Counted from the stretch's first letter, positions 14,794-24,085 are shown. The stretch: 36,209 bases of DNA from Teichococcus aerophilus (GCF_014490485.1 NZ_JACTVA010000050.1:1-36209); one strand, 5' to 3'. Translations and numbers: made by a program. The notes: generated by a model not told the origin, from the letters alone.

Positions 14794-17523
14794 TCACCCC
14801 AGGCTACGAATGCGGCCGAAGGGTTCCAGCACGTGTTCCACCAGGTCACGCTCATACCAGCCGACATGGGTTTCGCCCGGCTTGTGCGCGCCGGTTCCGG
14901 CGTCGAAGTAGTGTTCCTTGTGCCGGACGAAGAAGTCAAAGCCGGCGATGTGGATCTCGGCGGGGCAGAGGTAGTTGGCGAGCAGGATCATGCGCAGGCC
15001 GCTGGTGGGCTTCGGATAGGCGGCGCCGGCGGAGAGGGCGGCGTAGGCGGGCGGTAGCAGGCAGCAGCGGGCCGGGTCCAGTTGCAGGCCGAGCCGGAGC
15101 CGGCCGAACTCTTCCAGGTCCGGCATCTGCTGGGCCGGGCTGGTGCCGATGACGGCCAGGTCGAAATGCCGCATGTCGTGCTTGCGGGCGTGGCGGTTGC
15201 CGGACGAGTACCAGAGGTCGGTGCGCTGGCCGACCTGCGCTTCGAAACCGTCGATGGTGAAGTCGTTCAGCCGCAGCACGGTGCCGAAGCGGTCGATCTC
15301 AGCGCCGAGCTGGCCGCCCAGCAATTGCGGCGAGTTGCCGACGATGATGGTGGTGCGGCGGGTATCTGCCAGCCGGGCGGCGAAGTTCTGCTGGAACAGC
15401 CGGAGGGACCGGGCGTGTTCGGCCTGGGGATGGGGCAGCCAGCGCCCATGCACATAGGCCTGGCGCGGATCGGCCCCGGCATGCTCCCGCACCGATTGCA
15501 GGAAGCGATGGGCCAGTTGTTCCCCGGCCATGTAGGCGGTGCGTGCGGCTTGCGGCTGGCCTTCGCGTGCATGCCAGAGGGCGCGAAGGTTATGGACCCA
15601 GAGCCGGTCTGGGCAATCGGCCTCCAGGCCGCCCAACAGGGTGCGGAGCGCGTCGGGCCGGTGCAGCGCCAACAGGGCACGGGCGGTGCCGGCATGGGCC
15701 TGTGGCGAAGCGGGATCGCGCGACCCGAGAAGTTGCCAGCTGTGCAGGGCCAGTTCGAAATCGTCCATGGCCTCGGCGATCTGCGCCAGCTTGCCGATGA
15801 AGCGGGGGTCGGCCGGGAAGTGGGCGCGGGCCTGGAGGGCCACCGCCAAGGCGGCCGGAAAGCGCTCGGCCTGGCAGAGCGCCAGGACATGCGTGTACCA
15901 GTCTGCCGGGTTTTCGGCGGCGGTGGTCAGCCGGGCGGCGAGGGTGGCGGCTTCGTCGAAGCGGCGTTGGAACATCCGGCTGCGGATATCGGCACGCAGG
16001 CTGTCCGGCGTAGGTTCCCCACCGGTTGCGGTGGGGGCGGCGGAAGGGGCGGTGCCGGCCTGCTCGTCCTGCCACAGGCGGAGCTCGCGCCACAACTCAG
16101 CCGGGGCGGTGTCCAGTGGGCCGCTGGAACGGGCGAGGGCGTCCCACGCCGCCAGTTGGCCGGTAGTGCGCAGGAACTCCAGTTGCAGGGCCTGGCGTTG
16201 CGCGGCGTACTCGGCGGGCATGGCGTCGAGCAGGGCCTGGGCGGCGTCCTGCTCCAGCTCCGCCAGCAGCAGCCGCAAGGCGGTGCGGACGGCGTTGGGG
16301 CTGGCCAGGGCGCCGGGCGGCACGGGCGGCAGGGCGTTTCGCCACTCGGTGGAGGCAGCGGTGGCCTGCAGGGCCAGCATTCTACCGGCCTCGCTGGCCT
16401 GCAGGGCGGGGCGGGCGGCCAGGGTGGCCAGCACGGTGGTCCGGTCGCCTTCCTGCAGCAGGGTTTGCAGGGCGGGCAGGATTGCGGGGCCGTCGGGCAA
16501 CTGCGCCAGGGACTGCCGCAGCCAGGGCCGCAGGCGCAGCAGGGCCGGGTTGAAGCGCAGCTGGTAACGCGCATCCGCCTCGTGCGCGTCGTCGGGTGCA
16601 TGGGCCAGCCGCAGCAGCAGCGGCAGCCAGACGCCATCCGCAGCCAGGGCGCGCAGGTGGTCCAGGCTAGGCTCGGCCGGAAGGGTGAATGCGCCGCTTG
16701 CCGGTGGGATGGCCCGAAGGGCGGGCAGCAGGCGGGCAGCGGCGGCGTCGTCCCGGTCCTCGTACCGGCGGAGGAAGCGTTCGGTTGCCGCCGGGCCGGC
16801 CATGCTCGCCGCCGCTTGCGCCACGGGTGCCAGCAAGGCCAGGGCGGTGGAAGGCGGCCGCGCGGCGGTCAGTGCTTCGGCCAGGAGGGGCGCCAGCGTC
16901 GCGGCGGCATCGGGGGTTAGAACCATCCCCCCGTGGTCCAGCACGGCATCTGGCAAGGGCGGGGTGTTGGCCAGAAGGGCTGGCCAGGCCGCGGCCAGGC
17001 TCGTCGCGGCGTCGTTCCACTGCGGGGGTGTCGGGGGGGGCTGGCGGCGCGGCAACGCGGCGAAGGCCAGCAGGGCGGCGCCCGGCCGTTCATCCTGGCG
17101 GGCGAGGGTGAGCAGGGCGTCCAGCGCTTGCGCGAAGGTCTCCGCTTCCAGCTGCGCCAGGAGGGCGAGCAGGGCGGACACTTCCGCCTCTCGCCATCGC
17201 GGCAGGTCCAGCGCCGCGTGGGCGTGGTGCAGGATCACGTCGCGGGCGATGTGCCAGAGCAGGCGGCCTTCCGGCGCCGCGAGGCCGGCAAAGGTATCGG
17301 CCCAGTCCTGCGGCGCCAGGGCGGTGAAGAGGTGCAGGGCGCCCGGCCTATCCACCTGCAGCAACCGGCAGGTCAGCCCTAGCCGGGTGATGCCGGGGTC
17401 GTCGAAGCGCCGTAGGGCGGTGTCGGCCAGGCGGCGGGCCCGGTGGAGGTCCTGTGCCTGGAGGGCCGCCTGGATCTGCTGGCGCAGGGCTTCCTTGCCA
17501 GGGTCATGGTCCCGCTCAGGCAT
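14794..17523 (-). CDS. large helical-repeat protein with C-terminal GT29 (sialyltransferase-like) domain
   Basis: A 909-residue protein. The first 500 or so residues are alanine/leucine-rich and helical, probably degenerate repeats. TPR-like units are clearer at about 535-660 (ALCQAERFPAALAVALQARA; FELALHSWQLLGSRDP). Residues about 720-909 resemble the GT29 family: IIVGNSPQLLGGQLG and IDRFGTVLRLNDF (sialylmotif-L-like), KPTSGLRMILLANYLCPAEI followed by HIAGFDFF (motif-S-like), and a final GETHVGWYERDLVEH histidine motif. Bacterial members of this fold are thought to transfer sialic-acid-like or other acidic sugars; the donor here is unknown. The start ATG at 17523 has GGAGGTG seven bases upstream. 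The GT4 gene upstream on the same strand ends 128 bases away, so co-transcription is likely. Confidence 0.8.
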   Translation of the reverse strand: MPERDHDPGKEALRQQIQAALQAQDLHRARRLADTALRRFDDPGITRLGLTCRLLQVDRPGALHLFTALAPQDWADTFAGLAAPEGRLLWHIARDVILHHAHAALDLPRWREAEVSALLALLAQLEAETFAQALDALLTLARQDERPGAALLAFAALPRRQPPPTPPQWNDAATSLAAAWPALLANTPPLPDAVLDHGGMVLTPDAAATLAPLLAEALTAARPPSTALALLAPVAQAAASMAGPAATERFLRRYEDRDDAAAARLLPALRAIPPASGAFTLPAEPSLDHLRALAADGVWLPLLLRLAHAPDDAHEADARYQLRFNPALLRLRPWLRQSLAQLPDGPAILPALQTLLQEGDRTTVLATLAARPALQASEAGRMLALQATAASTEWRNALPPVPPGALASPNAVRTALRLLLAELEQDAAQALLDAMPAEYAAQRQALQLEFLRTTGQLAAWDALARSSGPLDTAPAELWRELRLWQDEQAGTAPSAAPTATGGEPTPDSLRADIRSRMFQRRFDEAATLAARLTTAAENPADWYTHVLALCQAERFPAALAVALQARAHFPADPRFIGKLAQIAEAMDDFELALHSWQLLGSRDPASPQAHAGTARALLALHRPDALRTLLGGLEADCPDRLWVHNLRALWHAREGQPQAARTAYMAGEQLAHRFLQSVREHAGADPRQAYVHGRWLPHPQAEHARSLRLFQQNFAARLADTRRTTIIVGNSPQLLGGQLGAEIDRFGTVLRLNDFTIDGFEAQVGQRTDLWYSSGNRHARKHDMRHFDLAVIGTSPAQQMPDLEEFGRLRLGLQLDPARCCLLPPAYAALSAGAAYPKPTSGLRMILLANYLCPAEIHIAGFDFFVRHKEHYFDAGTGAHKPGETHVGWYERDLVEHVLEPFGRIRSLG

Positions 17524-17651
17524 CCGGCATCACCTCCCGCACGTCGTGCGCGGTTATTGCCTCGATTGGCCATGGCAGGAAGGGCGGGGCGCCGGGGCGG
17601 CGCCGATCGGCTTTGAGCACGCCCGGGTCTGTCGGCTGACGTAGGCGTGCC

Positions 17652-18707
17652 TCAGGCGGCGACGGCCACGGTGGGGGCGAGCAGCCGGCGATAGACGGCG
17701 GACAGGGCCGCGACATGGCGCTGATAGCCGAACTCGCTGGCCACGATCTCCCGCAGCGTGCCGTCTTCCCGTGGGGCGGCCACCTGCGAGAGGACGGCCT
17801 TGCGGATGGCGGCATGGTTATCGAGCGCCACGTAGCTGGGGTGGTGGCCGAAATACTCGCGGTTGCTGGGCAGGTCGCTCAGCACCAGCCGGCAGCCGGA
17901 GGCCGCGGCTTCCAGCGCGGCGAGCGAGCCGCCTTCCGACCAGCTGACCTGCGCGAAGGTCGAGGCCGCCTGGTAGGCCGAGGCCAGCACGTCCCGCTGA
18001 TGCGGTAGCCGGCCAAGGAAATGCACGTTCTTGCCGGCGGCGGCGTGGCAGGCCTCGGAGTATTCGACATCCGCCTCGTGCCCGATGAGCACCAGCGGGC
18101 ATTCGCTGCTGGCCAGGGACTTGATCAGCGCCAGCTGGTTCTTGCGTGGCTCGATCCGGCCGACGGACAGTGCGAAGCGCTCGGGTGCCGGGCGGCCGGT
18201 CTGGCTCTCGAAGGTCGCGCGGAACTGCTGGCCATCGCCGGGCGTGAACAGTGACGCATCGACTGGATTGTGGATGATGGAATGTGGCCGCAGCGGCAGG
18301 CCGAGCTGCGCCGCGTGGTCACGCTCCACCGCGCTCAGATAGATGATGTGGTCGGCCAGCCGGAAGATCTCCGCCAGCTCCGCCAGCGGGTAGGGGCCGT
18401 GGAAGCCGTTCCGGGCCTGGTGGTTGGGCGAGCGGCTGTAATCCAGCAGGATCGGCGACAGCACGGTCTTGAGCCCGAGCCAGCGGGCGAATCTCAACGT
18501 GGTGCGGCAGCTGCGCAGCGGCCAGACGTTGAAGACATGCGCCATGCCGAAGCGTTCCAGCTCCATGGCCTGGCGATGCAGGTGCAGCAACTCGACATCC
18601 TGCCCGCGGTCCCGCAGGAAGCTCACCGTTTTGGGCACCCGGATGGAGGGGCCGCCCAGATCGCGGTTTTCGCTTCCGTGCAGGATGAGACAGGTCCGGT
18701 GCGACAT
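17652..18707 (-). CDS. GT4-type glycosyltransferase
   Basis: A 351-residue GT-B enzyme. The N-terminal half has HGSENRDLGGPSIRVPKTVS, a typical acceptor-side opening. The C-terminal half carries ALSVGRIEPRKNQLALIKSL (GT4 hinge and donor lysine region), KNVHFLGRLPHQRDVLASAY and SWSEGGSLAALEAAASGC with the E-x7-E donor motif. It lies upstream of the TPR-GT29 gene and likely acts on the same surface glycan. The ribosome binding site before ATG 18707 is weak (GAGC). A 13-base palindrome at 18730-18742 sits just upstream. Sugar specificity is unknown. Confidence 0.85.
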   Translation of the reverse strand: MSHRTCLILHGSENRDLGGPSIRVPKTVSFLRDRGQDVELLHLHRQAMELERFGMAHVFNVWPLRSCRTTLRFARWLGLKTVLSPILLDYSRSPNHQARNGFHGPYPLAELAEIFRLADHIIYLSAVERDHAAQLGLPLRPHSIIHNPVDASLFTPGDGQQFRATFESQTGRPAPERFALSVGRIEPRKNQLALIKSLASSECPLVLIGHEADVEYSEACHAAAGKNVHFLGRLPHQRDVLASAYQAASTFAQVSWSEGGSLAALEAAASGCRLVLSDLPSNREYFGHHPSYVALDNHAAIRKAVLSQVAAPREDGTLREIVASEFGYQRHVAALSAVYRRLLAPTVAVAA

Positions 18708-18729
18708 CAGGTGCTCGTTTTCACTCTGC

Positions 18730-18742
18730 TAAAGTGACTTTA
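18730..18742. promoter_or_regulatory. 13-base palindrome upstream of the GT4 gene
   Basis: TAAAGT-G-ACTTTA, perfect on both arms, lies 22 bases upstream of the GT4 start at 18707. It could be an operator or an untranslated-leader hairpin. There is no local regulator to pair it with. Confidence 0.3.
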
Positions 18743-19040
18743 CCAGAACGAGAGGAAAACGGCACTGAAAACTCCGTGGTTCTCCGAGTGCAATGACACG
18801 CTGGATCAGCCCTCTCGCAAGGGATCGGCGCGCTGCCCAGAGCCAAACTTCCCAGTGGTTTGCAGGGTGTTTGTTGCGAGACCAATTCATAAGGCTGCGC
18901 GGGTGCCGCGTGCCGGCAGAAAATACCGGGCGCGTTTCCCCGACGGCAGGGGGCAGCCGGATCGTGCGCGCAATGAAAATTTGATGTCGTGGTGCAGCTA
19001 TGAATCTGCTGGCCGGCGATACGCCAAGTCACCGGGGTTC

Positions 19041-19084
19041 AGAAGAAGGGGGCCGGGGAAGGAATTCCCCGGCCCCCTTCTTCT
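19041..19084 (+). repeat. palindromic repeat, copy 6 (perfect 20-base arms)
   Basis: AGAAGAAGGGGGCCGGGGAA (19041-19060), loop GGAA, and its exact complement at 19065-19084. It is the most symmetrical member of the family and has purine/pyrimidine tails on both sides, so it could terminate in either direction. It lies 219 bases beyond the stop of the Ldh_2 gene. The CTGCGA following it matches the consensus tail of plus-oriented copies. Confidence 0.7.
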
Positions 19085-19302
19085 TCTGCGAATGAGTAGA
19101 AATGCCTTATAAATGACGCTGAAATGGAAAATAAGACATTCGGCTGCGAATTAAGTGAGGTCGGCGGACGCGTTAGCTGACGAATGTCTCAAAATTCCAC
19201 GTTCGCCGAAAAATATATATGATTTGAAAAGACGCGAGGCGACAGAAGCGATGTTGGCTGCTGTCACCGCGGTTCGGTAACCGGGCGCTGGCCCTGCGTA
19301 GC

Positions 19303-20322
19303 CTAGCCAGCGGCATAGGCCAGCAACTTCTCATGCAGCGCCGCCGGGATGACGATGCCCGCATCCGCGGTCCGGGCCCGGGCGGCCGCGCGGCGGCTGC
19401 CGGGCAGGCGGGCGCCATCCTGCTCCTCGATGGCGCCGAACAGCCGCGCCAGCCGCGCCGCCGAATCCGGCCCGGCCAGCGGGCCCGGGTCGATGGCCAG
19501 GAAGCACTGGCCGGTGCGCGGTGAGCCGCCCTTGTTGTCGGCGAAGGACGAGGCATCGAGCGACAGGCTGGCGCCGGTCAGCCAGGCGGCCATCATCTCG
19601 ACGATCAGCGCCTGGCCGGCGCCCTTGTAGCCACCGGCGGGCACCATGCTGCCGGCAAGGCCCGTGGCGGGGTCGGTAGTCGGATTGCCGTCCTTATCGA
19701 TGGCCCAGCCGAGCGGGATGGGCTCGCCGCGCTGCTGGTGCACCACCAGCTCGCTCTTGGCGACGACGCTGGCGGATTGGTCCAGCACCAGTGGCGGTTC
19801 GTCGCCGCGCGGCGCGGCGAAGGCGATCGGGTTGGTGCCGAAGACCGGGCGGGTGCCGCCGGCCGGCGCCATCGAGGCGGGGGCGTTGACGAAGCCCAGC
19901 GCCAGCAGCCCTGCGGCGGCGATCCGCTCCACATGGTGGCCGACGACGCCGCAATTATAGGAGTTGGTGATGGCCAGCGCGGCGATGCCCTGCGCCTTCG
20001 CTGCGTCGATCAGCGCCGGCAGGCCGAGCTCGATGGCGGGGTGGGCGAAGCCGTCCCGGGCATCGACCTGCACCAGCCCCGGGCGGGGCCGCGCCAGCAC
20101 CGGCGTGGCCTGGCCGTCGATCTTGCCGCAGCGTGCGTGCTCGCAATAGGTCGGCAGCCGGGCGAGGCCGTGGCTGTGGATGCCGTCCGCTTCCGCCGCG
20201 ACGACGGAGGCGACCAGCGGGCCGAGATTGGCCGCGCTGACGCCGCTGGCGCGCAGCGCGTCGCGGGTCAGGACCTCGACCTCGGCCAGGGTCAGCGGGA
20301 TGCCGTTGGTCAGGGTGCTCAT
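19303..20322 (-). CDS. Ldh_2-family (malate/L-lactate/ureidoglycolate dehydrogenase-like) oxidoreductase
   Basis: A 339-residue NAD(P)-dependent oxidoreductase of the Ldh_2 family, whose fold is unrelated to classical Rossmann lactate dehydrogenases. Family motifs: EADGIHSHGLARLPTY (catalytic histidine region), ALAITNSYNCGVVGHHVE, FVNAPASMAPAGGTRPVFGT then NPIAFAAP, and PAGGYKGAGQALIVEMMAAW. Relatives include ureidoglycolate dehydrogenase (AllD), sulfolactate dehydrogenase and pyrroline/piperideine-2-carboxylate reductase. Its ATG overlaps the upstream HyuB-like gene by four bases (ATGA), so translation is coupled. It probably handles a 2-oxo or 2-hydroxy acid, or a cyclic imine, released by the hydantoinase step; which one is unknown. 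Confidence 0.88.
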   Translation of the reverse strand: MSTLTNGIPLTLAEVEVLTRDALRASGVSAANLGPLVASVVAAEADGIHSHGLARLPTYCEHARCGKIDGQATPVLARPRPGLVQVDARDGFAHPAIELGLPALIDAAKAQGIAALAITNSYNCGVVGHHVERIAAAGLLALGFVNAPASMAPAGGTRPVFGTNPIAFAAPRGDEPPLVLDQSASVVAKSELVVHQQRGEPIPLGWAIDKDGNPTTDPATGLAGSMVPAGGYKGAGQALIVEMMAAWLTGASLSLDASSFADNKGGSPRTGQCFLAIDPGPLAGPDSAARLARLFGAIEEQDGARLPGSRRAAARARTADAGIVIPAALHEKLLAYAAG

Positions 20323-22007
20323 GCGGCCTGCTCCTTCTGGGTGCCATAGTCGCGCCGGGCGCCTTCAGGGGTGACGAAGCCTTCGGCGAGGTCGGCCGCC
20401 AGAGCTTCCGCTGGCCGATCGGCCGGATCGCCATGGCCGCCGCCGCCGGAGGTCTCGATGGTCACCACGTCGCCCTTGCGCAGCGCGATGCCGGAGACCT
20501 TGGAGCGCAGGCTCTCCGCCGCGCCGTCCGCGCGCCGCACCGTGGTGCGGCTGAGCGAGCCGGGCTGGCCGCCTTCCAGCCCGTAGGGCGGGATGCGGAA
20601 GCGTTCGAAATTGGTGCTGAGGCTGCCGGTTTCGGCTTCCAGCCGCCATTCCCGCACCAGGCCGAGGCCACCGCGATGCGTGCCCGCGCCGCCGGAATCC
20701 GGGATCAGGCCGTAGCGGGTGAAGGTGACGGGGTAGCGCGTCTCGACCATCTCGATCGGCGCATTGGTGTTGTTGTGCAGGCCGCAGGAGAGCGCGCTGG
20801 CGCCATCGCCCCCGGCGTGGCCGCCCCAGCCGCCGACCTCGATGTCGAAATAGACCTGACGCTTGCCGTCCGGCTTTTGGGTAGACAGCGCATAGACATA
20901 GGAGATGGCGTAGTAGGCGGCGGGGATGCGGCCCGGCATGAAATGCGCCAGCGCACCGAACACGGCGGTGGCGATGCGGTGGTTCACCACCATCCGCCCG
21001 GCGACCGGCGCGGGGAAGCGCGCATTCACCACGCTGCCTTCCGGCAGGACGACCGAGATGGGGCCGTAGCAGCCGGAGTTGGCCGGGATGTCGCCGCCCA
21101 GCGCCGCCAGCAGCGCGTAATACACCGCCGAGCAGGTCATGGCCGGGGTGTTGTTCACCGGGCCGGGCACCTGGGGGGAGGAGCCGGTGAAGTCCAGGGT
21201 GATGCCATCCCCCCGCTTGACCACGCGCAGGCAGAGGCGGATCGGGGTGTCGGACTGGCCGTCATCGTCCACCAGTTCCTCGAACCGGCTTTCGCCGTCG
21301 GGCAGCGCGGCGAGGGCGGTGCGGACCATCCGTTCCGACCCCGCCTGGATCTGCGCCATGGCGGCGCCCAGGCTGCCGGTGCCGTACTTGGCCGCGATGC
21401 GGGAGACGGCACGGGCGCCCACGCCGAGCGCCGCGATCTGCGCCTGCAGGTCGCCCCGCGTCTCGTCCGGCTGGCGGACATTGTGCAGCAGCATCTCGAA
21501 CACGCCGTCATTCAGCACGCCCTTGCGGGCGAGAAAGAGGGGCGGGATGCGGATGCCTTCCTGGAAGATCTCGGTGGCACCGGCATAGTAGCTGCCTGCC
21601 GCGCCGCCGCCGACATCGACATGGTGGCACAGCGTGCCGACGATGGCGACGCGCTGGCCATCGACGAAGACGGGGCGGAAGGTCTGGATATCGGGAAGGT
21701 GCTGGCCGCCGCTATAGGGATCGTTGGTGACGACGACGTCGCCATCTTCCCACCGCTCCAGCGGGATGGCGTGTTCCAGGATGTGGCGCAGGCAATCCGA
21801 CATCGAGTTCAGATGCACCGGGATGCGCGCGGATTGCGCCACGTTGCGGCCTTCCGCATCGAAGACCGCCGTGGAAAAATCGAGGATTTCGCGCACCACG
21901 GTGGAACGGCTGGTGCGCCAGATGGTCAGGCTCATCTCCTCGGCGGCGGTGACCAGGGCGTTGCGGATGACTTCCTGCCGCACGGGGTCGATGGAGGTGG
22001 GGGCCAT
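20319..22007 (-). CDS. hydantoinase B/oxoprolinase family subunit (HyuB-like)
   Basis: A protein of about 562 residues, the usual length for HyuB. Motifs: SIDPVRQEVIRNALVTAAEE at the N-terminus, VVTNDPYSGGQHLPDI, IVGTLCHHVDVGG, PGPVNNTPAMTCSAVYYAL, and a C-terminal GGAGTHRGGLGLVREW and SGGGGHGDP. HyuA and HyuB together catalyse ATP-dependent opening of cyclic amides such as 5-oxoproline or N-methylhydantoin. The frame runs open well upstream, but ATG 22007 has GGAG eight bases before it, lies five bases after the HyuA-like stop and begins at the conserved N-terminus. It is the middle gene of a three-gene operon and overlaps the Ldh_2 start by four bases. Confidence 0.93.
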   Translation of the reverse strand: MAPTSIDPVRQEVIRNALVTAAEEMSLTIWRTSRSTVVREILDFSTAVFDAEGRNVAQSARIPVHLNSMSDCLRHILEHAIPLERWEDGDVVVTNDPYSGGQHLPDIQTFRPVFVDGQRVAIVGTLCHHVDVGGGAAGSYYAGATEIFQEGIRIPPLFLARKGVLNDGVFEMLLHNVRQPDETRGDLQAQIAALGVGARAVSRIAAKYGTGSLGAAMAQIQAGSERMVRTALAALPDGESRFEELVDDDGQSDTPIRLCLRVVKRGDGITLDFTGSSPQVPGPVNNTPAMTCSAVYYALLAALGGDIPANSGCYGPISVVLPEGSVVNARFPAPVAGRMVVNHRIATAVFGALAHFMPGRIPAAYYAISYVYALSTQKPDGKRQVYFDIEVGGWGGHAGGDGASALSCGLHNNTNAPIEMVETRYPVTFTRYGLIPDSGGAGTHRGGLGLVREWRLEAETGSLSTNFERFRIPPYGLEGGQPGSLSRTTVRRADGAAESLRSKVSGIALRKGDVVTIETSGGGGHGDPADRPAEALAADLAEGFVTPEGARRDYGTQKEQAA

Positions 22008-22012
22008 GGTCT

Positions 22013-24085
22013 TCACTCCGCGATGCGACGGGCGACGAGGGCGCCGGTGGCGTGGGTCTCGGCCACCCAGCCGGGGGGCAGGTAGGTGGAGGTATAGGCT
22101 TCCTCGATGACGGCGGGGCCGCGCAGGCTGGCGCCGACGCCTTCGCGCGGACAGATGGTGGCGTCCTGCCAGCGCCCCTCCACCAGCACCGGGCGGGTGG
22201 TGGGGGCCGCGGCGGCAGCGGCGGCGGGTGGCGCGTTGCCGGTGGCGGGCTTGGCCAGGCGGCCACGCGCCGTCAGCCGTAGGGCGACGATCTCCACCGG
22301 CACGCCGCGATCCTCGTGCGAGAAGCGCTGGCGGTGGATGCGGTGGAAGCCTTCCGCCAGGGCATCGAGGCCGGCGGTGGAGAAATCGGCGGTGGCCAGC
22401 GGCACTGCGAGTTCGAAGGCCTGGCCGGCGTAGCGGCAATCGGCGGACCATTCGAAGCCGCGCTGGGCGGGCTCCACGCCATCCTCATCCAGCAGGGCAC
22501 CGGCTTCGCGCAGCAGGCGCCCGGACTGCTCGGCCAGGGCCGGGCCAGCGGTGGCGAGGATGGCGATCTGCGTGGCGGCGAGATCGTGGGTGATATCCGA
22601 CCAGAGGATGCCCCAGGCGGAGAGGGTGCTGGCATGCGGCGGGAAGATCACCCGGCCAATATTCAGTTCCTCCGCCACCTCGCAGGCATGCACGCCGCCT
22701 GCACCGCCGAAGGAGAGCAGCGCGAAATCCTCCGGGTCCAGCCCCTTCTCGAACAGGCTGAGGCGGATGGCGCCGGCCAGGTTGGCGTTGGTGATGGCGA
22801 TGACGCCCGCCGCCGTCGCTTCCGCCTCCAGCCCCAGCGGGGCGGCGGTGGCAGCGGCGGCCTTCAGCGCCGCATCCCGCTCCAGCGGCATGGAGCCGCC
22901 GAGGAAGGAGGCGCCATCCAGCCGGCCCAGCAGCAGATTGGCATCCGTCACCGTCAGCTGGGTGCCGCCGCGGCCGTAGCAGGCCGGGCCCGGCACCGCC
23001 CCGGCGCTGTGCGGGCCGATGCGCAGCCGCCCGCCATCATCCACCCAGGCGATGGAGCCGCCGCCGGCGCCGATGGTGCGCATCTCCACCATCGGCAGGC
23101 GCACGGGCAGGCCGTCGATCTCGCCCTCCGTCACCATGGCCACCTGGCCTTCATGCACCACCGAGACGTCGAAGGACGTGCCGCCCATGTCCACCGCGAC
23201 GAGGTTCGGTTCGGCCAGCGCCGCCGAGAGCCGCCGTGCCGCCGCCGCGCCGCCGCTGGGGCCGGAGAGCAGCAGCCGCGCCGGCTCCCGCCCCGCCTTC
23301 GCCAGGCCGCTGACGCCGCTGTTGGATTGCACCAGGTAGACCTTGGCGCCGAAGCGCTCTTCCTCCAGCCGCCGCTCCAGCTTGCCCATGTAGCCGGCGA
23401 CGATGGGCACCAGCAGGGCGTTCAGCACGGTGGTGGAGAGCCGCTCATACTCCCTCAGCTCCGGGCTGATGTCGGAGGAGAGGGAGACGGCGACGCCGGG
23501 CAGCGCCTCGGCCAGGATCTCGCCGACGCGGCGTTCATGCGCCGGGTTGGCATAGGCGTGCAGCAGGCAGACGGCGATGGCGCGCACCTCCGCCTCCCGC
23601 AACGTGGCGGCGGCGCGGCGGACGCTGGCTTCGTCCAGCTGGGTCATGACGCTGCCATCTGCCCGCATCCGCTCGGCGATGCCGAGGCAGAGCGAGCGGC
23701 GCACCAGCGGCGCGGCCGGGCTGGCGGTCAGGGCATAGACGTCCTTGCGGCCATGCCGGCCGATCTGCAACAGATCCTCGAACCCCGCGGTGGTCAGCAC
23801 CGCGCCGGTGGGGAGCTTGCGTTCCAGCACCGCGTTGGTCGCGATCGTGGTGCCGTGCAGCACCTGCCGCACCGCGCCGAGCGGAAAGTCGAAGCGTTCC
23901 GACGCCGCGCGGATGCCAGCCAGCAACCCGATGGAGGGATCGGCCGGCGTGCTGGGGGTCTTGTGCTGGTGGATGGCGCCGGTGGCGGAGTCGAAGATCT
24001 CCAGGTCGGTGAAGGTGCCGCCGATATCCACGGCGACGCGGATCTCGCGTTGGGGCATCGGGCGCTGGGCCACTGGCTGCTGCAT
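22013..24085 (-). CDS. hydantoinase A/oxoprolinase family subunit (HyuA-like)
   Basis: A protein of about 690 residues, full length for HyuA. It has the actin/ASKHA-type ATP-binding opening VAVDIGGTFTDLEIFD, then KTPSTPADPSIGLLAGI, VAVDMGGTSFDVSVVHEG, IGAGGGSIAWVDDGGRLRIG, GPACYGRGGTQLTVTDANLL and LLSFGGAGGVHACEVAEEL. It supplies the ATP-dependent half of a hydantoinase/oxoprolinase with the HyuB-like subunit directly downstream. A GTG at 24088 immediately precedes the ATG at 24085; GGGGAG is six or nine bases upstream respectively, and ATG is chosen. The first gene of the operon, it is divergent from an ABC importer, suggesting the imported compound is the substrate. Which cyclic amide is used cannot be told from sequence. 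Confidence 0.93.
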   Translation of the reverse strand: MQQPVAQRPMPQREIRVAVDIGGTFTDLEIFDSATGAIHQHKTPSTPADPSIGLLAGIRAASERFDFPLGAVRQVLHGTTIATNAVLERKLPTGAVLTTAGFEDLLQIGRHGRKDVYALTASPAAPLVRRSLCLGIAERMRADGSVMTQLDEASVRRAAATLREAEVRAIAVCLLHAYANPAHERRVGEILAEALPGVAVSLSSDISPELREYERLSTTVLNALLVPIVAGYMGKLERRLEEERFGAKVYLVQSNSGVSGLAKAGREPARLLLSGPSGGAAAARRLSAALAEPNLVAVDMGGTSFDVSVVHEGQVAMVTEGEIDGLPVRLPMVEMRTIGAGGGSIAWVDDGGRLRIGPHSAGAVPGPACYGRGGTQLTVTDANLLLGRLDGASFLGGSMPLERDAALKAAAATAAPLGLEAEATAAGVIAITNANLAGAIRLSLFEKGLDPEDFALLSFGGAGGVHACEVAEELNIGRVIFPPHASTLSAWGILWSDITHDLAATQIAILATAGPALAEQSGRLLREAGALLDEDGVEPAQRGFEWSADCRYAGQAFELAVPLATADFSTAGLDALAEGFHRIHRQRFSHEDRGVPVEIVALRLTARGRLAKPATGNAPPAAAAAAAPTTRPVLVEGRWQDATICPREGVGASLRGPAVIEEAYTSTYLPPGWVAETHATGALVARRIAE

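Larger units (their letters stand above)
18708..19302. other. gene-free region with repeat and inverted repeats
   Basis: About 600 bases between two minus-strand genes. It contains the palindrome at 18730-18742, the most symmetrical copy of the scattered repeat (19041-19084), and an AT-rich stretch (about 19085-19230). That stretch holds a 9-base inverted repeat, AGACATTCG (19134-19142) with CGAATGTCT (19181-19189), 38 bases apart. It probably separates the glycan block from the catabolic operon. No protein gene is supported; a small RNA cannot be excluded. Confidence 0.5.

Noticed and set aside
20433-22085. Long plus-strand open frame opposite the HyuB-like gene
   Set aside because: It lies wholly opposite a strongly supported gene, has low-complexity His/Gly/Ala/Arg-rich sequence and no family motifs. 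Such mirror frames are common in high-GC DNA.
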